From Tannerella sp. (GTDB lineage Bacteria > Bacteroidota > Bacteroidia > Bacteroidales > Tannerellaceae): a stretch of DNA of 64,000 nucleotides. The stretch's first letter is position 1; the number at the start of each line of letters is the position of its first letter. Position numbers and translations under genes: made by a program. The notes beneath the pieces were generated by a model that ran no database searches, was not told where the DNA came from, and worked only from the letters and a program-made list of their open reading frames with translations. Location of the stretch: contig JAISNP010000109.1 in NCBI GenBank assembly GCA_031276175.1, positions 1 through 64,000 of the forward strand, given 5' to 3'. Of the stretch, positions 19,550-29,489 are shown piece by piece.

Positions 19550-19951
19550 ATGCTTTTCGATGCGCTTGACATATTCATCTTTATCTCCTCGACTTCGTCC
19601 TTCCCCGGACGAAACGCAGATATGACCGACCTCCATGCCGGACGCTTTGCCGTTCCGTGTCGGGGGGGGGCAAAATGCTGTATAATAGCCGGTTGTAAAA
19701 CCGCGTCGGATACTTTCGCGTTTTCCGCGGGAATATTGTTTCCCGCAACACCTTCACGGCGTACATTCGCTCCCTGCATTTTCCGTACTGCCCGAAATAC
19801 ATTTTTAAACGCCCGAACAAATCATTTTCCTCCGGGAAAAAACTTTTTTCCTTTGGGAAAAGACCTTCCTTTTTACGAAAAAGTCCACTTTTTCCTTTCC
19901 GCAAAATTGACGGCAACGGCTGAAATTAAAAGCGGAGGGAATGGAGAATAA
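19550..19951 (+). CDS. Poly-G leader ORF, module A (133 aa, frame open)
   Basis: Unrecognised protein. It starts MLFDALDIF, has SSFPGRN near residue 17, and crosses a run of nine G (19662-19670) coded as Arg-Gly-Gly-Ala followed by KCCIIAGCK. The C-terminal third carries 7-residue repeats (NHFPPGK, NFFPLGK, DLPFYEK). The same plan is seen at 55984 and 60842, with similar residues before and just after the G tract. One extra G would end the frame 11 codons later. It is followed after 42 bp by the GT39-like gene. It may be a real small protein, a regulatory leader peptide, or both; no signal peptide is obvious. Confidence 0.5.
   Translation: MLFDALDIFIFISSTSSFPGRNADMTDLHAGRFAVPCRGGAKCCIIAGCKTASDTFAFSAGILFPATPSRRTFAPCIFRTARNTFLNARTNHFPPGKNFFPLGKDLPFYEKVHFFLSAKLTATAEIKSGGNGE
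19662..19670 (+). repeat. G9 homopolymer (module A)
   Basis: Nine consecutive G inside the leader ORF. Tracts of this length are prone to slipped-strand change and to sequencing error. Confidence 0.9.
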
Positions 19952-19993
19952 CGGGCATCGCGACAAACAGTAATATCATATTCAAATAAATAC

Positions 19994-22330
19994 ATGACGA
20001 ATAGAAAAATCGGAAAATCAGGAAAAAATTCCATTTCGGCGAAACGCATTTTGCCGGTTGCCGGAAATGAGCCGGGCGCGGCGGACAAACGGCAGGAGGC
20101 GCTGCGTGCGCCGCTTACGCACGCGGAACACGGTTTTTGGTTTTGGGCTTTTGTCGGCCTTGCGGCGGTTTTGTTTTTTGCGCTGCCGCTGTTGAGCCTT
20201 GATGCGGGGAACAGCGGGGATGAGGATTCGTACCGGATTCCGCAGGGAAATCACGTGCTGGATTTTTACCAGTCGGGAGGCAGGGATTCCACAGGGCTTT
20301 ATTTGGGGAGCAGGTACTACGGCGCGTCGTTCGACGTGGCGACGGCTTTTGTTAACCGCACGTTGGGGATAGAAGAGATTCACGTGACGCGGCATCTTTT
20401 TAATGCTTTTTTCGGCTGGACGGCGATACTGTTTGCCGGGCTGATTGCCTGCCGTGTGGGGGGCTGGCGGGCGGGCGTGATGACGATGGCGCTGCTGTTT
20501 CTCTCGCCGAGGTTCCTCGGACATGCGTACAATAATCCCAAAGATATTCCTTTTGCGGCGGCGATTACTGCGGGGTGCTATTTCATGATGCGGTTTTTCG
20601 GCCGGTTCCCGGATGTGAAGATTAAAACCGCAGTCTGCCTTGCCCTTTCCATTGCGCTGGCCGTAAGCATACGTATCGGGGGGCTGATATTGTTCGGTTA
20701 TTTCGGCGTTTTCGGACTGATATATCTTGCGGATATTTATTTTGCCGGGAGGAAACAAGATCCGAAAGAGGCCGTGCGCCTGCTCGGAAGGCGCGTGCCT
20801 CGGTTGCTGCTTTATGGCTTTGCCATTTGTGTGACCGGGTATTTTGCGGGGCTGATTTTGTGGCCTTACGCCCTGATGTCGCCCGTTGCCCATCCGCTGG
20901 AGGCTTTCAAGGCGATGTCTTTCTATTCGACTTCCCTGGGGCAGTTGTTCGAGGGGTATTACACCATGTCCGCCGACCTGCCGCGGTACTATACGCCGAA
21001 GTATATTTTGATTACGACGCCCCTTGCCGTCACGCTGGGAGCGATGGTTTACCTGTTTGCCGGGGGATTGAAGCGCGCCGTCCGTCCGGCGACTTTTATG
21101 ATTTATTTTGCGTTCGCGTTCCCCGTGTTCTGGATCGCGTATACCGGCGCTAACGTGTATGGCGGGTGGCGCCATGCGTTGTTTGTCTGTCCGCCGATGG
21201 CCGTTGCCGCAGGATTGGGATTCAACGCCCTGGCGGAACGGGCGAAGCGGCGGTACCTCAAGACGGCGCTGATCGCATTGCCGTTTGCACTGCTGGCGAT
21301 GCCTGCGGCGCATATTGTCCGTAACCATCCGCATGAATACGTGTATTTCAATGCGCTCGCCGGGGGGATAGACGGGGCTTACGGGAATTATGAGACGGAT
21401 TATTACTTCCACTCCACCCGCGCGGCGGCGGAATGGGTAAAGGCAAATGCCCGCAAGTCGGGGCTGGAGACGGGCGACAAAATCGTCGTAGGGAGCTGGC
21501 ATTCGGCGTCGGTGGAATATTTCCTGCGGAAAGACACGGCACGGTTTCGCACCGCCTTCGTGCGCTGGCGCGAACGCAGCACGACGGACTGGGACTATGC
21601 CATATTCCCTCTTGTGGGCATGACGCCGCAGATCATTAAAAGCGCCCACTTCCCGCCGTCGAATACCGTCCACACGATAAAGGTGGACGACAAGCCCATT
21701 TGCCTCATACTGAAACGTAGCGACAAGTCGGCGTACCGCGCCGCGCTTTTGCGGGAAAAATATAACGACAAAACCCTCGACGGCGAACAGCGCAGGAAGC
21801 TGTTTGTGGAAGCCATGACCGGATACCTCCGTGCGGTCGAAGCGGAGCCGGACGAATTTTATCTGCTGATTACCCTGGCACAGGAATGTTTCAATGCCGG
21901 CAGCATAGATATGTCGGCGCACTATCTGAACCAAGTGATAGAATACTGTGCGGACGAGTTTAACCTGAATTTCGCCGCCTCCATGTATGAACAGTATGCG
22001 GAGCGGACAAAGGACCTTCAGTATGCGGAACAGATGGCGGCATTTCGCCGGCGGATGGTATCCGACTTTCCCCGCAAGCCGAAGTATTATTATGACCTTG
22101 CAATGATATACGCCGGGAAAGGCAATGCCGCCGCCGGGAAAAAACTGATGGACGACTGCATGAAGAAAAACGGCTATCTCTTCGATTCGTATTACTACAT
22201 GGCCTATTATCTGTCGCATACCGGCAACCGCGAAGCTGCCCTGAAGATTCTGGACAAGTGCAGGGCAAAATTTCCTTCCTACGCTTCCGTCGTGCAGGAA
22301 ACGCGGCTGCGCATCGAGCAAGGACAGTGA
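19994..22330 (+). CDS. GT39-like polytopic membrane glycosyltransferase with C-terminal TPR
   Basis: 778 residues. A basic cytosolic N-terminus of about 45 residues is followed by some ten membrane helices (about 48-445) with the luminal acidic motif SGDEDSYRIP after the first helix, the arrangement of PMT/ArnT-type (GT-C) transferases that use polyprenyl-phosphate sugars. After a soluble stretch, the C-terminal 180 residues form TPR-like helices (FYLLITLAQECFNAGS, YYDLAMIYAGKGNAAAG). It probably glycosylates a lipid or envelope protein at the periplasmic face. It lies 42 bp after the poly-G leader ORF and has no separate promoter that I can see. Donor and acceptor are unknown. Confidence 0.75.
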   Translation: MTNRKIGKSGKNSISAKRILPVAGNEPGAADKRQEALRAPLTHAEHGFWFWAFVGLAAVLFFALPLLSLDAGNSGDEDSYRIPQGNHVLDFYQSGGRDSTGLYLGSRYYGASFDVATAFVNRTLGIEEIHVTRHLFNAFFGWTAILFAGLIACRVGGWRAGVMTMALLFLSPRFLGHAYNNPKDIPFAAAITAGCYFMMRFFGRFPDVKIKTAVCLALSIALAVSIRIGGLILFGYFGVFGLIYLADIYFAGRKQDPKEAVRLLGRRVPRLLLYGFAICVTGYFAGLILWPYALMSPVAHPLEAFKAMSFYSTSLGQLFEGYYTMSADLPRYYTPKYILITTPLAVTLGAMVYLFAGGLKRAVRPATFMIYFAFAFPVFWIAYTGANVYGGWRHALFVCPPMAVAAGLGFNALAERAKRRYLKTALIALPFALLAMPAAHIVRNHPHEYVYFNALAGGIDGAYGNYETDYYFHSTRAAAEWVKANARKSGLETGDKIVVGSWHSASVEYFLRKDTARFRTAFVRWRERSTTDWDYAIFPLVGMTPQIIKSAHFPPSNTVHTIKVDDKPICLILKRSDKSAYRAALLREKYNDKTLDGEQRRKLFVEAMTGYLRAVEAEPDEFYLLITLAQECFNAGSIDMSAHYLNQVIEYCADEFNLNFAASMYEQYAERTKDLQYAEQMAAFRRRMVSDFPRKPKYYYDLAMIYAGKGNAAAGKKLMDDCMKKNGYLFDSYYYMAYYLSHTGNREAALKILDKCRAKFPSYASVVQETRLRIEQGQ

Positions 22331-22392
22331 AAAAGATTTGTTTCCGACACGATGTTGGCCTAAGTTAAATATGATTATTTATATAAAACACA

Positions 22393-22424
22393 TTTTGAAT
22401 AAAGAAAGATTCAAAGTAATTTCG
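22393..22424 (+). promoter_or_regulatory. rpoD promoter (TTTTG-N19-TAATTTCG)
   Basis: TTTTG at 22393-22397 and TAATTTCG at 22417-22424 give near-consensus -33 and -7 boxes with 19-nt spacing, about 25 nt upstream of the start codon. Confidence 0.6.
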
Positions 22425-22449
22425 TGTCCGTTTTTTTCATAAATCGTAT

Positions 22450-23307
22450 ATGAGGCAGTTAAAAATAAATCCGTCAATTACCAAACGAGAAAGCGAATCT
22501 ATCGAAAAATATCTTCCCGAAATCGGAAGACAAAGACTTATCTCGGCCGAAGAAGAAGTTGAACTTGCCCAAAGAATCAAACAGGGAGACAAGGCGGCAA
22601 TGGACAAACTTGTGCTTGCAAACCTGCGTTTTGTCGTTTCGGTGGCAAAGCAGTATCAAAACCAGGGCATCACTTTGCAGGACCTGATCAGCGAAGGAAA
22701 TCTGGGACTGATAAAAGCCGCGGAAAGATTTGATGAGACACGAGGGTTTAAGTTTATTTCTTATGCGGTGTGGTGGATCCGGCAAAGCATACTTCAGGCT
22801 TTGGCCGAACAGTCGCGGATGGTACGCCTGCCTCTCAATCAGGTCGGGAATTTAAATAAACTTGCCAAAATGACTGCAAAGTTCGAACAGGAGAACCAGC
22901 GTAAGCCGTCGAACGAAGAACTGGCGGACATACTGAATATTTCAACCGAAAAGCTTTCCGATTTATATAATTTTTCAAACCGCCATGTTTCGGTAGACGC
23001 CCCTTTTACGGAAGAGGGCGACAACAATCTGCTTGACGTGATTGTCGACAGAGACGCCCCCATGGCCGATAAAAATCTGATTCACGAATCGCTGTCGAAA
23101 GACATCAACCGCACCCTCTCCACCTTGAACGACCGCGACAGGGAAGTGATCAAATGGTCTTTCGGCATCGGTTGCCGTGAATTGACGCTGGAAGAAATCA
23201 GCGGCAAACTCGGTCTGACACGCGAGCGTGTAAGACAAATCAGAGAAAAAGCAATCAAAAAGCTGAAAAACAAAAGTCATATCCTGCTAAAAAGCTATTG
23301 GGGATAA
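22450..23307 (+). CDS. rpoD: Primary sigma factor RpoD (Bacteroidetes type)
   Basis: 285 residues, the short form of housekeeping sigma factor typical of Bacteroidetes, which lacks the long region 1.1 and spacer of E. coli RpoD. Visible are region 1.2 ([25 protein letters not shown], abridged), region 2 ([47 protein letters not shown]), region 3 and region 4.2 ([20 protein letters not shown]). It directs RNA polymerase to TAnnTTTG promoters such as those noted here. It appears monocistronic, with its own promoter. Confidence 0.95.
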   Translation: MRQLKINPSITKRESESIEKYLPEIGRQRLISAEEEVELAQRIKQGDKAAMDKLVLANLRFVVSVAKQYQNQGITLQDLISEGNLGLIKAAERFDETRGFKFISYAVWWIRQSILQALAEQSRMVRLPLNQVGNLNKLAKMTAKFEQENQRKPSNEELADILNISTEKLSDLYNFSNRHVSVDAPFTEEGDNNLLDVIVDRDAPMADKNLIHESLSKDINRTLSTLNDRDREVIKWSFGIGCRELTLEEISGKLGLTRERVRQIREKAIKKLKNKSHILLKSYWG

Positions 23308-23364
23308 GACACCGCCGCAGCCGGTTTCTTCATCTTCATCTGCATTTCCAAAACCACGAAAAAA

Positions 23365-24195
23365 ATGGCCGGAACTACCGTACAATTGATTAATACGGGC
23401 TTTTTTTATGCCGACGGAGGCTCCATGTTCGGGGCGACGCCGCGTCAGGCATGGAAAAGGCGCTATCCCTGCGACGAGCAAAACCGTTGCCTGCTTGCCA
23501 TGCGCGCCGGTCTGGTGATTACCGGTTGCGGACGCATCATTCTTATCGACAACGGCGTAGGAGACAAACACATTGAGAAGTTGAAAAACACATCTTACCG
23601 GTTTTTCGATTTGGTCGACATCCGCGAGGCGCTTAACGCGAGGGGCATTGCTCCCGGACAAGTGACCGACGTGGTACTCACGCACCTGCATTTCGACCAC
23701 TGCGGCGCTACGACACGCTATGAAAACGGACAAACGACGCCCACCTTTCCCGAAGCGACATGCTGGGTAAGCCGCGCGCAATGGCAAAACAGCCTGTCCC
23801 CTAACCCGCTTGAGGCCGATTCTTATTTTCACGAAAATATCAGCGCCGTCGCGACGACCGGGAAACTGCGCCTGATTGATTCCGACTGCGATTTGTGCGA
23901 AGACGTCCGGCTGCGGCTTTACGGCGGGCATACGCCCGGACAGATTGCGCCTTACGTCGGGACAGACGAAAAGACGATGGTTTTTGCGGGCGACGTGATT
24001 CCCATCGCGGCGCAGGTATCACCTTTGTGGATTTCGGCTTACGACACGCATCCGCTGACATCGTACTACGAAAAACTGCGCATGTTGGACGAAGCTGCCG
24101 ACAGGAAACAAACGATCGTGCACTACCACGATGCCTGTAAGCCCTGCTCGACCGTACGGAAAATCGGGAATGCCATAATTCGTCGGGACGATTAG
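23365..24195 (+). CDS. Metallo-beta-lactamase-fold hydrolase
   Basis: 276 residues with the zinc-binding motif LTHLHFDHCG (HxHxDH), a later His in LYGGHTPGQ, the Asp in FAGDVIP and a C-terminal His (VHYHDAC), enough for a dinuclear site. The family includes quinolinase-like and lactonase-like hydrolases; the substrate is not readable. It follows rpoD by 57 nt and may be partly co-transcribed with it. Confidence 0.88.
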   Translation: MAGTTVQLINTGFFYADGGSMFGATPRQAWKRRYPCDEQNRCLLAMRAGLVITGCGRIILIDNGVGDKHIEKLKNTSYRFFDLVDIREALNARGIAPGQVTDVVLTHLHFDHCGATTRYENGQTTPTFPEATCWVSRAQWQNSLSPNPLEADSYFHENISAVATTGKLRLIDSDCDLCEDVRLRLYGGHTPGQIAPYVGTDEKTMVFAGDVIPIAAQVSPLWISAYDTHPLTSYYEKLRMLDEAADRKQTIVHYHDACKPCSTVRKIGNAIIRRDD

Positions 24196-24310
24196 ATCCG
24201 TCACGTCCTGTCGGAAGATTCTCCCGCGCGTTTGATTAATCGCATCACGGATAGTCTTGACATAAGCCGCATGGCAGATACTTATCGCGGGGGAGGGGCA
24301 AGTTCCTGTC

Positions 24311-24348
24311 ATCCCCGGATGATGTTTAAGGTGATTATCTTCGGGGAT
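24311..24348. terminator. Hairpin between convergent genes
   Basis: atccccg / cggggat stem with a partly pairing loop (gatgat / attatc), in the 279-nt gap between the MBL gene and the HhH gene. No gene is supported in this gap. Confidence 0.45.
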
Positions 24349-24474
24349 TTGAACAATATTTACCCGTGTCGCAAAATAGAAAATGCCCTGACCGGCAGGG
24401 GGAGTTTCATGTGGCTTACGTGCGGTTGGACTCCCGGCCGTAACACCGGCAACCGCTTTCGTTCTTCCCGTTTA

Positions 24475-26532
24475 TCAGAACTTGTATTTAATCATCAGAT
24501 TCAGGTCGGTGCGTTTTTTGCCTGCAATGGCTTCGAGGTCGCTACCGATGGCTTCGCGATCGATGTAGTGCATTTGTACGATTTTGACGGAGAGCGCCAG
24601 CCGTTCCGTTAAAAAATACCGCACGACGGCGGCACAGCGGAATCCTTCGCCGTAGAGGAGCGACGGGTTGTAGACGTACTGAAGTTTTTTCTCGCGCGAA
24701 CCGATGCGGCTGTCATAATCGTCGGTATCGAAGTATGCGATAAACAAATCGGCCTGCAGTCGCGCGGAAGGCTTCCATGCAATGCTTTGCGAGAAGGCAA
24801 ACCCGCGGCTTTCTTTTCCCCGCATTTTGTCGTAGAGGCAGACGTCGACCGACGTGCGTGCGGACAGGGCCGGTTGCGGGTTGAAAACGAAATGCCCCCC
24901 GACGCGGTGTTGCGTGTAGGGGAGCGCTTCGGTTTCGTGGAGTTCGCCTGTGGTTCGGTTGGCGTATTTTTGGCGGTACCGGTACCGGAGGTAAGCGGAG
25001 TATTTGTCGGCGGCGGTATAATCGACCTGCACCATGTATTCCGTGCCGGACGAGGGGGCGTCGACTCCGTATTTCAGCCACGGGAAGCGGAATAAGTCGG
25101 CATATCCCGAAAAACTCCAGTGCGCCGCGGGCGTAAACTTCAATCCTGTATGCAGTCCCTGTTCGTTCCGCACATCGCTGTTCTGCGAAAAAGCCCTGCC
25201 GTACAGCGCCTGATAGTCGGGCGCGTAGGATCGGAACAGTACGAAGGCGGACAGGTACGAAACAGGCGTCCACTGCATCGTGTTCAGCGTAGCCCACGCG
25301 CCGTTTTTGGAAACGGCCGTTTCGCCGGACAGCCAGACGTTGTCGTGAAGGAAGCAGTAGTCTATGCTTGCGTTCACGTTTCGCGTGCCCCTGAAATAAT
25401 ATACGTTATACGGATGCGGTTCGGGCGCGACGGTCAGGCGTCCGTAGTCGTGTGTCAGCGCGGTCACTCCCACGGCAAACGTCGGGGCTTCGTAACGGAT
25501 ATTCCCGCCGAAGACGTGCGATGTAATCGTATTTTTCTTCTCCATGTCGCTTTCGCGGCGATGCAGTCCGTCGGTTTTGAACGACGTGATCATGCCGTCT
25601 TCCACATTTCCGTCTTCTCTGCGGGCGGAAAAGAAAACGGAGGCGTCGATGTTTTTCCGGCTGACAGTCGCTGCAAATCCCCGGAAGAAACTGCTTTCGT
25701 TTGCAGAATAATGGCGGCGGAACCCGTTGTTCCGGTTTCCTGCGTGTGTCTGAATGGCGTACATCCGCGGGTTGAAATCGTGGCTGAGCGTCAGCCCCTG
25801 TCCGAACGAAGCCTTGTAGTCGCCCACGACAAGCGTTTTGAGCCATTTCATATTGCGCAGCAACAAGTGTGCGGAATAATAGTCGTATCCCCTGTTGCGG
25901 CTGTTCATGAACGGTTCACCGGCATCCTTTTCCATGACAATTCCGGCCTGCAGGCGGTCGTCGAAAGCATATGAGTAGCGTAAATTATGATAAAACGGCT
26001 GACCGAGGTACCGGCTGTCGGGCGACTGCAGCAATACGCTGTCGGGCGCCGGCAGGTATCCCTGTTTCAGCGGAAAGGTACGGTCGAACCGTAGCACAAA
26101 CTCATGCGAGCCGTACTTCGTCAGGTTGCCGATATTCGGAGGCAGCTTGCCGGGCGTCACATCGCCGGCATACACAAAGGGCAACAACAGGTCGATAGTC
26201 GGCCAATCCAGTTCTTCGATGCCTTTCAGTTCGTATACCGTCGCCATGTTTCCGTAACGCTCCCTGTACGCGATGATGCTTTCAATCTGGCGATCGGACA
26301 GGAACGGCAACTGTTTCAGCATTTCCGCCGTGACGGTATTCAGGTTGAACGGATGCTCCGCGAGATACGACAGTTCGGCAAACAGCGCTTCCGCCTGCCC
26401 GTCGTCTTCCGATTCTTCCGCAAGTCTTTCGATAAATTCCACCCACTTTTCCGCCGTCCTGTTTTCCTGTCCTGCTGCACCGGAGAATGAAACCAGCAGG
26501 ATTGCAAGCGTCACCGTAGGCAGCCGTTTCAT
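24475..26532 (-). CDS. Exported helix-hairpin-helix and beta-barrel protein
   Basis: 685 residues with a signal peptide (MKRLPTVTLAILLVSFSGAAG). An N-terminal ComEA-like helix-hairpin-helix region (about 55-125: PFNLNTVTAEMLKQLPFLSD, ELKGIEELDWPTIDLLLPFV) is followed by a large segment of beta strands that ends LMIKYKF, as in outer-membrane barrels. This fused layout is common in Bacteroidetes, where the HhH part is probably a periplasmic structural module and not a DNA binder. It is preceded 12 nt upstream by another envelope protein gene, so both share a promoter. Function unknown. Confidence 0.75.
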   Translation of the reverse strand: MKRLPTVTLAILLVSFSGAAGQENRTAEKWVEFIERLAEESEDDGQAEALFAELSYLAEHPFNLNTVTAEMLKQLPFLSDRQIESIIAYRERYGNMATVYELKGIEELDWPTIDLLLPFVYAGDVTPGKLPPNIGNLTKYGSHEFVLRFDRTFPLKQGYLPAPDSVLLQSPDSRYLGQPFYHNLRYSYAFDDRLQAGIVMEKDAGEPFMNSRNRGYDYYSAHLLLRNMKWLKTLVVGDYKASFGQGLTLSHDFNPRMYAIQTHAGNRNNGFRRHYSANESSFFRGFAATVSRKNIDASVFFSARREDGNVEDGMITSFKTDGLHRRESDMEKKNTITSHVFGGNIRYEAPTFAVGVTALTHDYGRLTVAPEPHPYNVYYFRGTRNVNASIDYCFLHDNVWLSGETAVSKNGAWATLNTMQWTPVSYLSAFVLFRSYAPDYQALYGRAFSQNSDVRNEQGLHTGLKFTPAAHWSFSGYADLFRFPWLKYGVDAPSSGTEYMVQVDYTAADKYSAYLRYRYRQKYANRTTGELHETEALPYTQHRVGGHFVFNPQPALSARTSVDVCLYDKMRGKESRGFAFSQSIAWKPSARLQADLFIAYFDTDDYDSRIGSREKKLQYVYNPSLLYGEGFRCAAVVRYFLTERLALSVKIVQMHYIDREAIGSDLEAIAGKKRTDLNLMIKYKF

Positions 26533-26544
26533 TATCATTAAGGA

Positions 26545-27357
26545 TTAAAATAACAGGGATAAACCCATGCCGAGATTTGCGCCCAGTATGGAATGATAAA
26601 TCATGACCGTATCAACCTCGATGTTGTTGAGCCGAAAACTCATTCCCAGCGAAGGGCGGAGCGGCGTCGTCCGTACGCCCGCCCTGAGCCGGAAATCGTC
26701 GGAGATGAGATATTCCGTTCCGAACGATGCCGAGAACGGCGTTTCTTCGCAATGTGCGATTCCGGAAGTGATCCGCGCCTCGTTCGTCATGTTCCAGTTA
26801 ACGTTCAGTTCCGCCAGATATGCGCCGATGCGCCTGCTGTCGACACCTGCTTCGTTCAGCGGGACGGAGGGGAAGTTGATCACCGACACTCCCGCCGACA
26901 GGTTTTCGGAAGGCCGGAAAGTAACTCCGATGTCGGTTGAAATGCGCGCAACGTCCGATTCGAAGATTTCCGACTGCATGACCGTATATTGCACGCTTAT
27001 GCCCAAAGCCCACGATGCATTCAACTGCTTGCCTGCCGAAAGACGGAACAGGCTCTCGCGATACTCGTCGTATCCGAACGAAGCCACGTGCAGTCCGACG
27101 GGAAGCACACGGTTGGGAAAGCAGAATCCGCTGCTGATCGTAGCCAACTCTTTCAGCGAATAACGGCTGTAATAATCGACGCGTACCGTTTTCTTCGTCT
27201 GCATCCCCAGCAGCGAGGGGTTGAAAAACGCCGAATGTGCACCTCCGTTGCCTCCCATGCCCAGCGTTCCGACGTCGGGCAATCGCAGGTTGTCGGTCGC
27301 CGGAACGGAAAAACACCGGAACCATACGGCAAATATAATGATCAGCCATTTCTTCAT
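26545..27357 (-). CDS. Outer-membrane beta-barrel protein, PorV/PorQ-like fold
   Basis: 270 residues from MKKWLIIIFAVWF. After the signal peptide, MGGNGGAHSAFFNPSLLG resembles the N-terminal strand of UPF0164/PorV-like barrels (Gly-rich, then an NP motif), and the rest is amphipathic strands ending LGMGLSLLF. A T9SS link is possible because PorV and PorQ share this fold, but similarity is too weak to name it. It heads a two-gene unit with the HhH-barrel gene. The track start at 27399 lies inside the promoter box, so 27357 is chosen. Confidence 0.65.
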   Translation of the reverse strand: MKKWLIIIFAVWFRCFSVPATDNLRLPDVGTLGMGGNGGAHSAFFNPSLLGMQTKKTVRVDYYSRYSLKELATISSGFCFPNRVLPVGLHVASFGYDEYRESLFRLSAGKQLNASWALGISVQYTVMQSEIFESDVARISTDIGVTFRPSENLSAGVSVINFPSVPLNEAGVDSRRIGAYLAELNVNWNMTNEARITSGIAHCEETPFSASFGTEYLISDDFRLRAGVRTTPLRPSLGMSFRLNNIEVDTVMIYHSILGANLGMGLSLLF

Positions 27358-27396
27358 GTGCGTAAAATATATGTGGATAACATTTGTTGTTCGGGA

Positions 27397-27404
27397 CAAA
27401 GATA
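27397..27404 (-). promoter_or_regulatory. -7 box TATCTTTG for the barrel/HhH pair
   Basis: TATCTTTG on the minus strand, 39 nt upstream of the chosen start; good match to TAnnTTTG. Confidence 0.6.
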
Positions 27405-27429
27405 ATGATTTTAAATGAATATTGCATTC

Positions 27430-27490
27430 ATTGCCTGATCAGCCTGAAGGGCTATATTTTCATAGCCTTAAGTTTGCGGTTGAAAAAATC
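27430..27490. repeat. Dispersed repeat copy (gaagggctat-ttttcatagcctta)
   Basis: cctgaagggctatattttcatagccttaagtttgcggt (abridged: gggctatattttcatagcc) shares its core with 19150-19200 and 58265-58315. It contains a small hairpin (ggctat / atagcc). It may be a REP-like or insertion-sequence-linked element. The remaining 27505-27655 has a TACTTTTG box but no ORF that I can support. Confidence 0.5.
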
Positions 27491-27655
27491 GGGGTTAAAT
27501 ATTTACTTTTGTTGTATGAAAGTAAGGATTTGATCGACCGGCAAAGGTAAACTATTTTCATAACGAGACATTAAAGTCTATCTGCGGAAAGAGACCTTTG
27601 TCGGTCAAGTTGAGGATACTGTGTAGAATATCAGGCTTTTAATCCTGTTTAAATT

Positions 27656-28395
27656 TTAACGAAATAAAAGCATAAAGGGTTTCCGTATTTGGCACATAGA
27701 TATTTTCTTTGAAGTGACAAAACTAAAAAAGAAATGTATCCAACAGACACAATTACTCTTGAATTTCCGGGAACAGAACTTTCCCGATGAGAGGATACTG
27801 CATTTACGTACTTCGTACCTCCCATGGTCATATTCCCATTCCTCCGACACGCTCTCTGCAGGACAGGTTTTAAAACCAAATACCGCTTCTTCGTACAAAT
27901 TTCCTTGATTCTCTTTCAAGGCCAACAGGTAATGACCGCCTTTTGTCTTGATCTTTTCGCTATATCACGTTTTTTTTGTCCTGCGCACACCCGATTCTCC
28001 GATACCCACGCATTGACTGTGTATAATCCTTTGTTGCCACGGCTGCATGGAGATGTTCCTCTGAGTTTTTTCCCGTCCAAACAAATTTGTTTTTCCGACA
28101 ATAACCCGATAAGGTCTTTGCCGTAATCGTTCAAACATACCCGTAATACTTCCGGCTCCAACATCGGAAATACCCGACGGAAAGTGTCGTGCGACGGTAT
28201 CCCATTAGGCAAGGATACATAGGGGTGTAAAAACTCTTTGTGGGTACGGGCAAATAAAACCATGTCTTCGTAATCTTTCCCGCTACTCAGGTAAGTAAAT
28301 AAGCCTGTCAACAATATGTACGACAACTTGTGCAAACACTTTTTTTCTATTCGAAAATCTTTTACCTCCGACAGGTATGCTTGTATCGTTTTCAT
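27656..28395 (-). pseudogene. ISAs1-family transposase remnant
   Basis: The 5' part (28395-27918) encodes the ISAs1 transposase N-terminus and first catalytic block (PNGIPSHDTFRRVFPML, ICLDGKKLRG). The frame then jumps to the ORF starting MALKENQGNLYEE at 27925, where LKENQ and HGRYEVRKCSIL are recognisable ISAs1 pieces. Between them the usual segment with the second catalytic Asp is missing, and after about 27780 the protein ends early. An internal deletion and a frameshift therefore inactivate it. No terminal inverted repeats were identified with confidence. Confidence 0.8.
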
Positions 28396-28408
28396 GCCCC
28401 AAAGTTAG

Positions 28409-28416
28409 TAATTTCG
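28409..28416 (+). promoter_or_regulatory. Candidate -7 box TAATTTCG for the por operon
   Basis: Same box as the rpoD promoter (TAATTTCG), 79 nt upstream of porP and just outside the transposase remnant. No clear -33 element. Confidence 0.4.
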
Positions 28417-28495
28417 TGCGTTTGCCCGTCGTACGGGATTGTTTTTGCAAAACACACAATTTATTGTTCATTTCGGAGTTATCAATTATCATACG

Positions 28496-29458
28496 ATGAA
28501 ACGGATTTATTTTTTTATAGTTGCTATAAGTGCGTGTGCATCCGTGGCGAGGGCGCAAACGGACGATGCGATGCTCAGCCAGTATTTCGCGGCATTGAAT
28601 TACTACAACCCTGCGTATGCCGGCAAGTCGGGCGAGTTGAATACGATGGCGTTGTACCGTATGCAATGGCTGGGAGTTACGAACGCCCCCAGGTCGATAT
28701 GCGTGGCGGCGGATATGCCTTGGAAATACGGGAAAATACAGCAGGGCATCGGCATCGTCGTAGTGAGCGACAAACTGGGACTGGACGAAAACCTGAGCGC
28801 GGGAGTGCAGTACGCATACAAGCGCAAACTGGGTAAAGGCACGCTCGGCATCGGGCTTCAGGCGGGCATACTCAACAAAGTGTTCAGGGGCGACAGTATC
28901 AACATCCCTTCGGGTAGCGAGATTGTTACGCCCGACGATGAAGCTCTCCCTCAAACGGAACTGGACGCTATGGGGATCGACATGACTGCCGGCATCATGT
29001 ACTACGGCGACCGCTATTTCGTGGGAATCGGTTCCGCACATCTGACGGCACCTACGCTCAATCTCGACGAAAATACGGAACGAAAAATCGAACGCACCTA
29101 TAATTTAACGGCCGGATACAATATGCAATTAAAAAATACGTTACTTGAATTGCAACCTTCCGTACTGGTACTGACGAACCTGCAAATGGTTTCGGCAGAC
29201 GTAACGGCAAGAGCGGTATATAACAAAATGTACAACGGTGGACTGGGGCTGCGTATCAGCGACAACGGGAAACTCAACAGCGCAACACTTTACCTTGGCG
29301 CCTTCATCAAAGGATTCCGTGTGGGTTATGCGTTCGAATTTCCGACTTCCGCAATGAATGCAAGCGCCGGAAGTCATGAATTTGCAGTCTCATACCACCT
29401 GAAACTGAACAACAGAAAAGGATTAAAAAACAAACACAAAAGCATAAGGATCTTGTAA
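28496..29458 (+). CDS. porP: T9SS outer-membrane protein PorP/SprF
   Basis: 320 residues with a signal peptide (MKRIYFFIVAISACASVARA) and the PorP/SprF opening (QYFAALNYYNPAYAGKSGELN, abridged). The remainder is beta strands typical of this family's barrel. PorP works at the outer membrane with PorK and PorN and, in some species, with a peptidoglycan-binding partner. It is the first gene of porP-K-L-M-N, with gaps of 21-36 nt. The track start at 28439 precedes the signal peptide; the ATG at 28496 is correct. Confidence 0.93.
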   Translation: MKRIYFFIVAISACASVARAQTDDAMLSQYFAALNYYNPAYAGKSGELNTMALYRMQWLGVTNAPRSICVAADMPWKYGKIQQGIGIVVVSDKLGLDENLSAGVQYAYKRKLGKGTLGIGLQAGILNKVFRGDSINIPSGSEIVTPDDEALPQTELDAMGIDMTAGIMYYGDRYFVGIGSAHLTAPTLNLDENTERKIERTYNLTAGYNMQLKNTLLELQPSVLVLTNLQMVSADVTARAVYNKMYNGGLGLRISDNGKLNSATLYLGAFIKGFRVGYAFEFPTSAMNASAGSHEFAVSYHLKLNNRKGLKNKHKSIRIL

Positions 29459-29489
29459 GAGGAACTTAAAAAAATAGAATGAGCCAATC

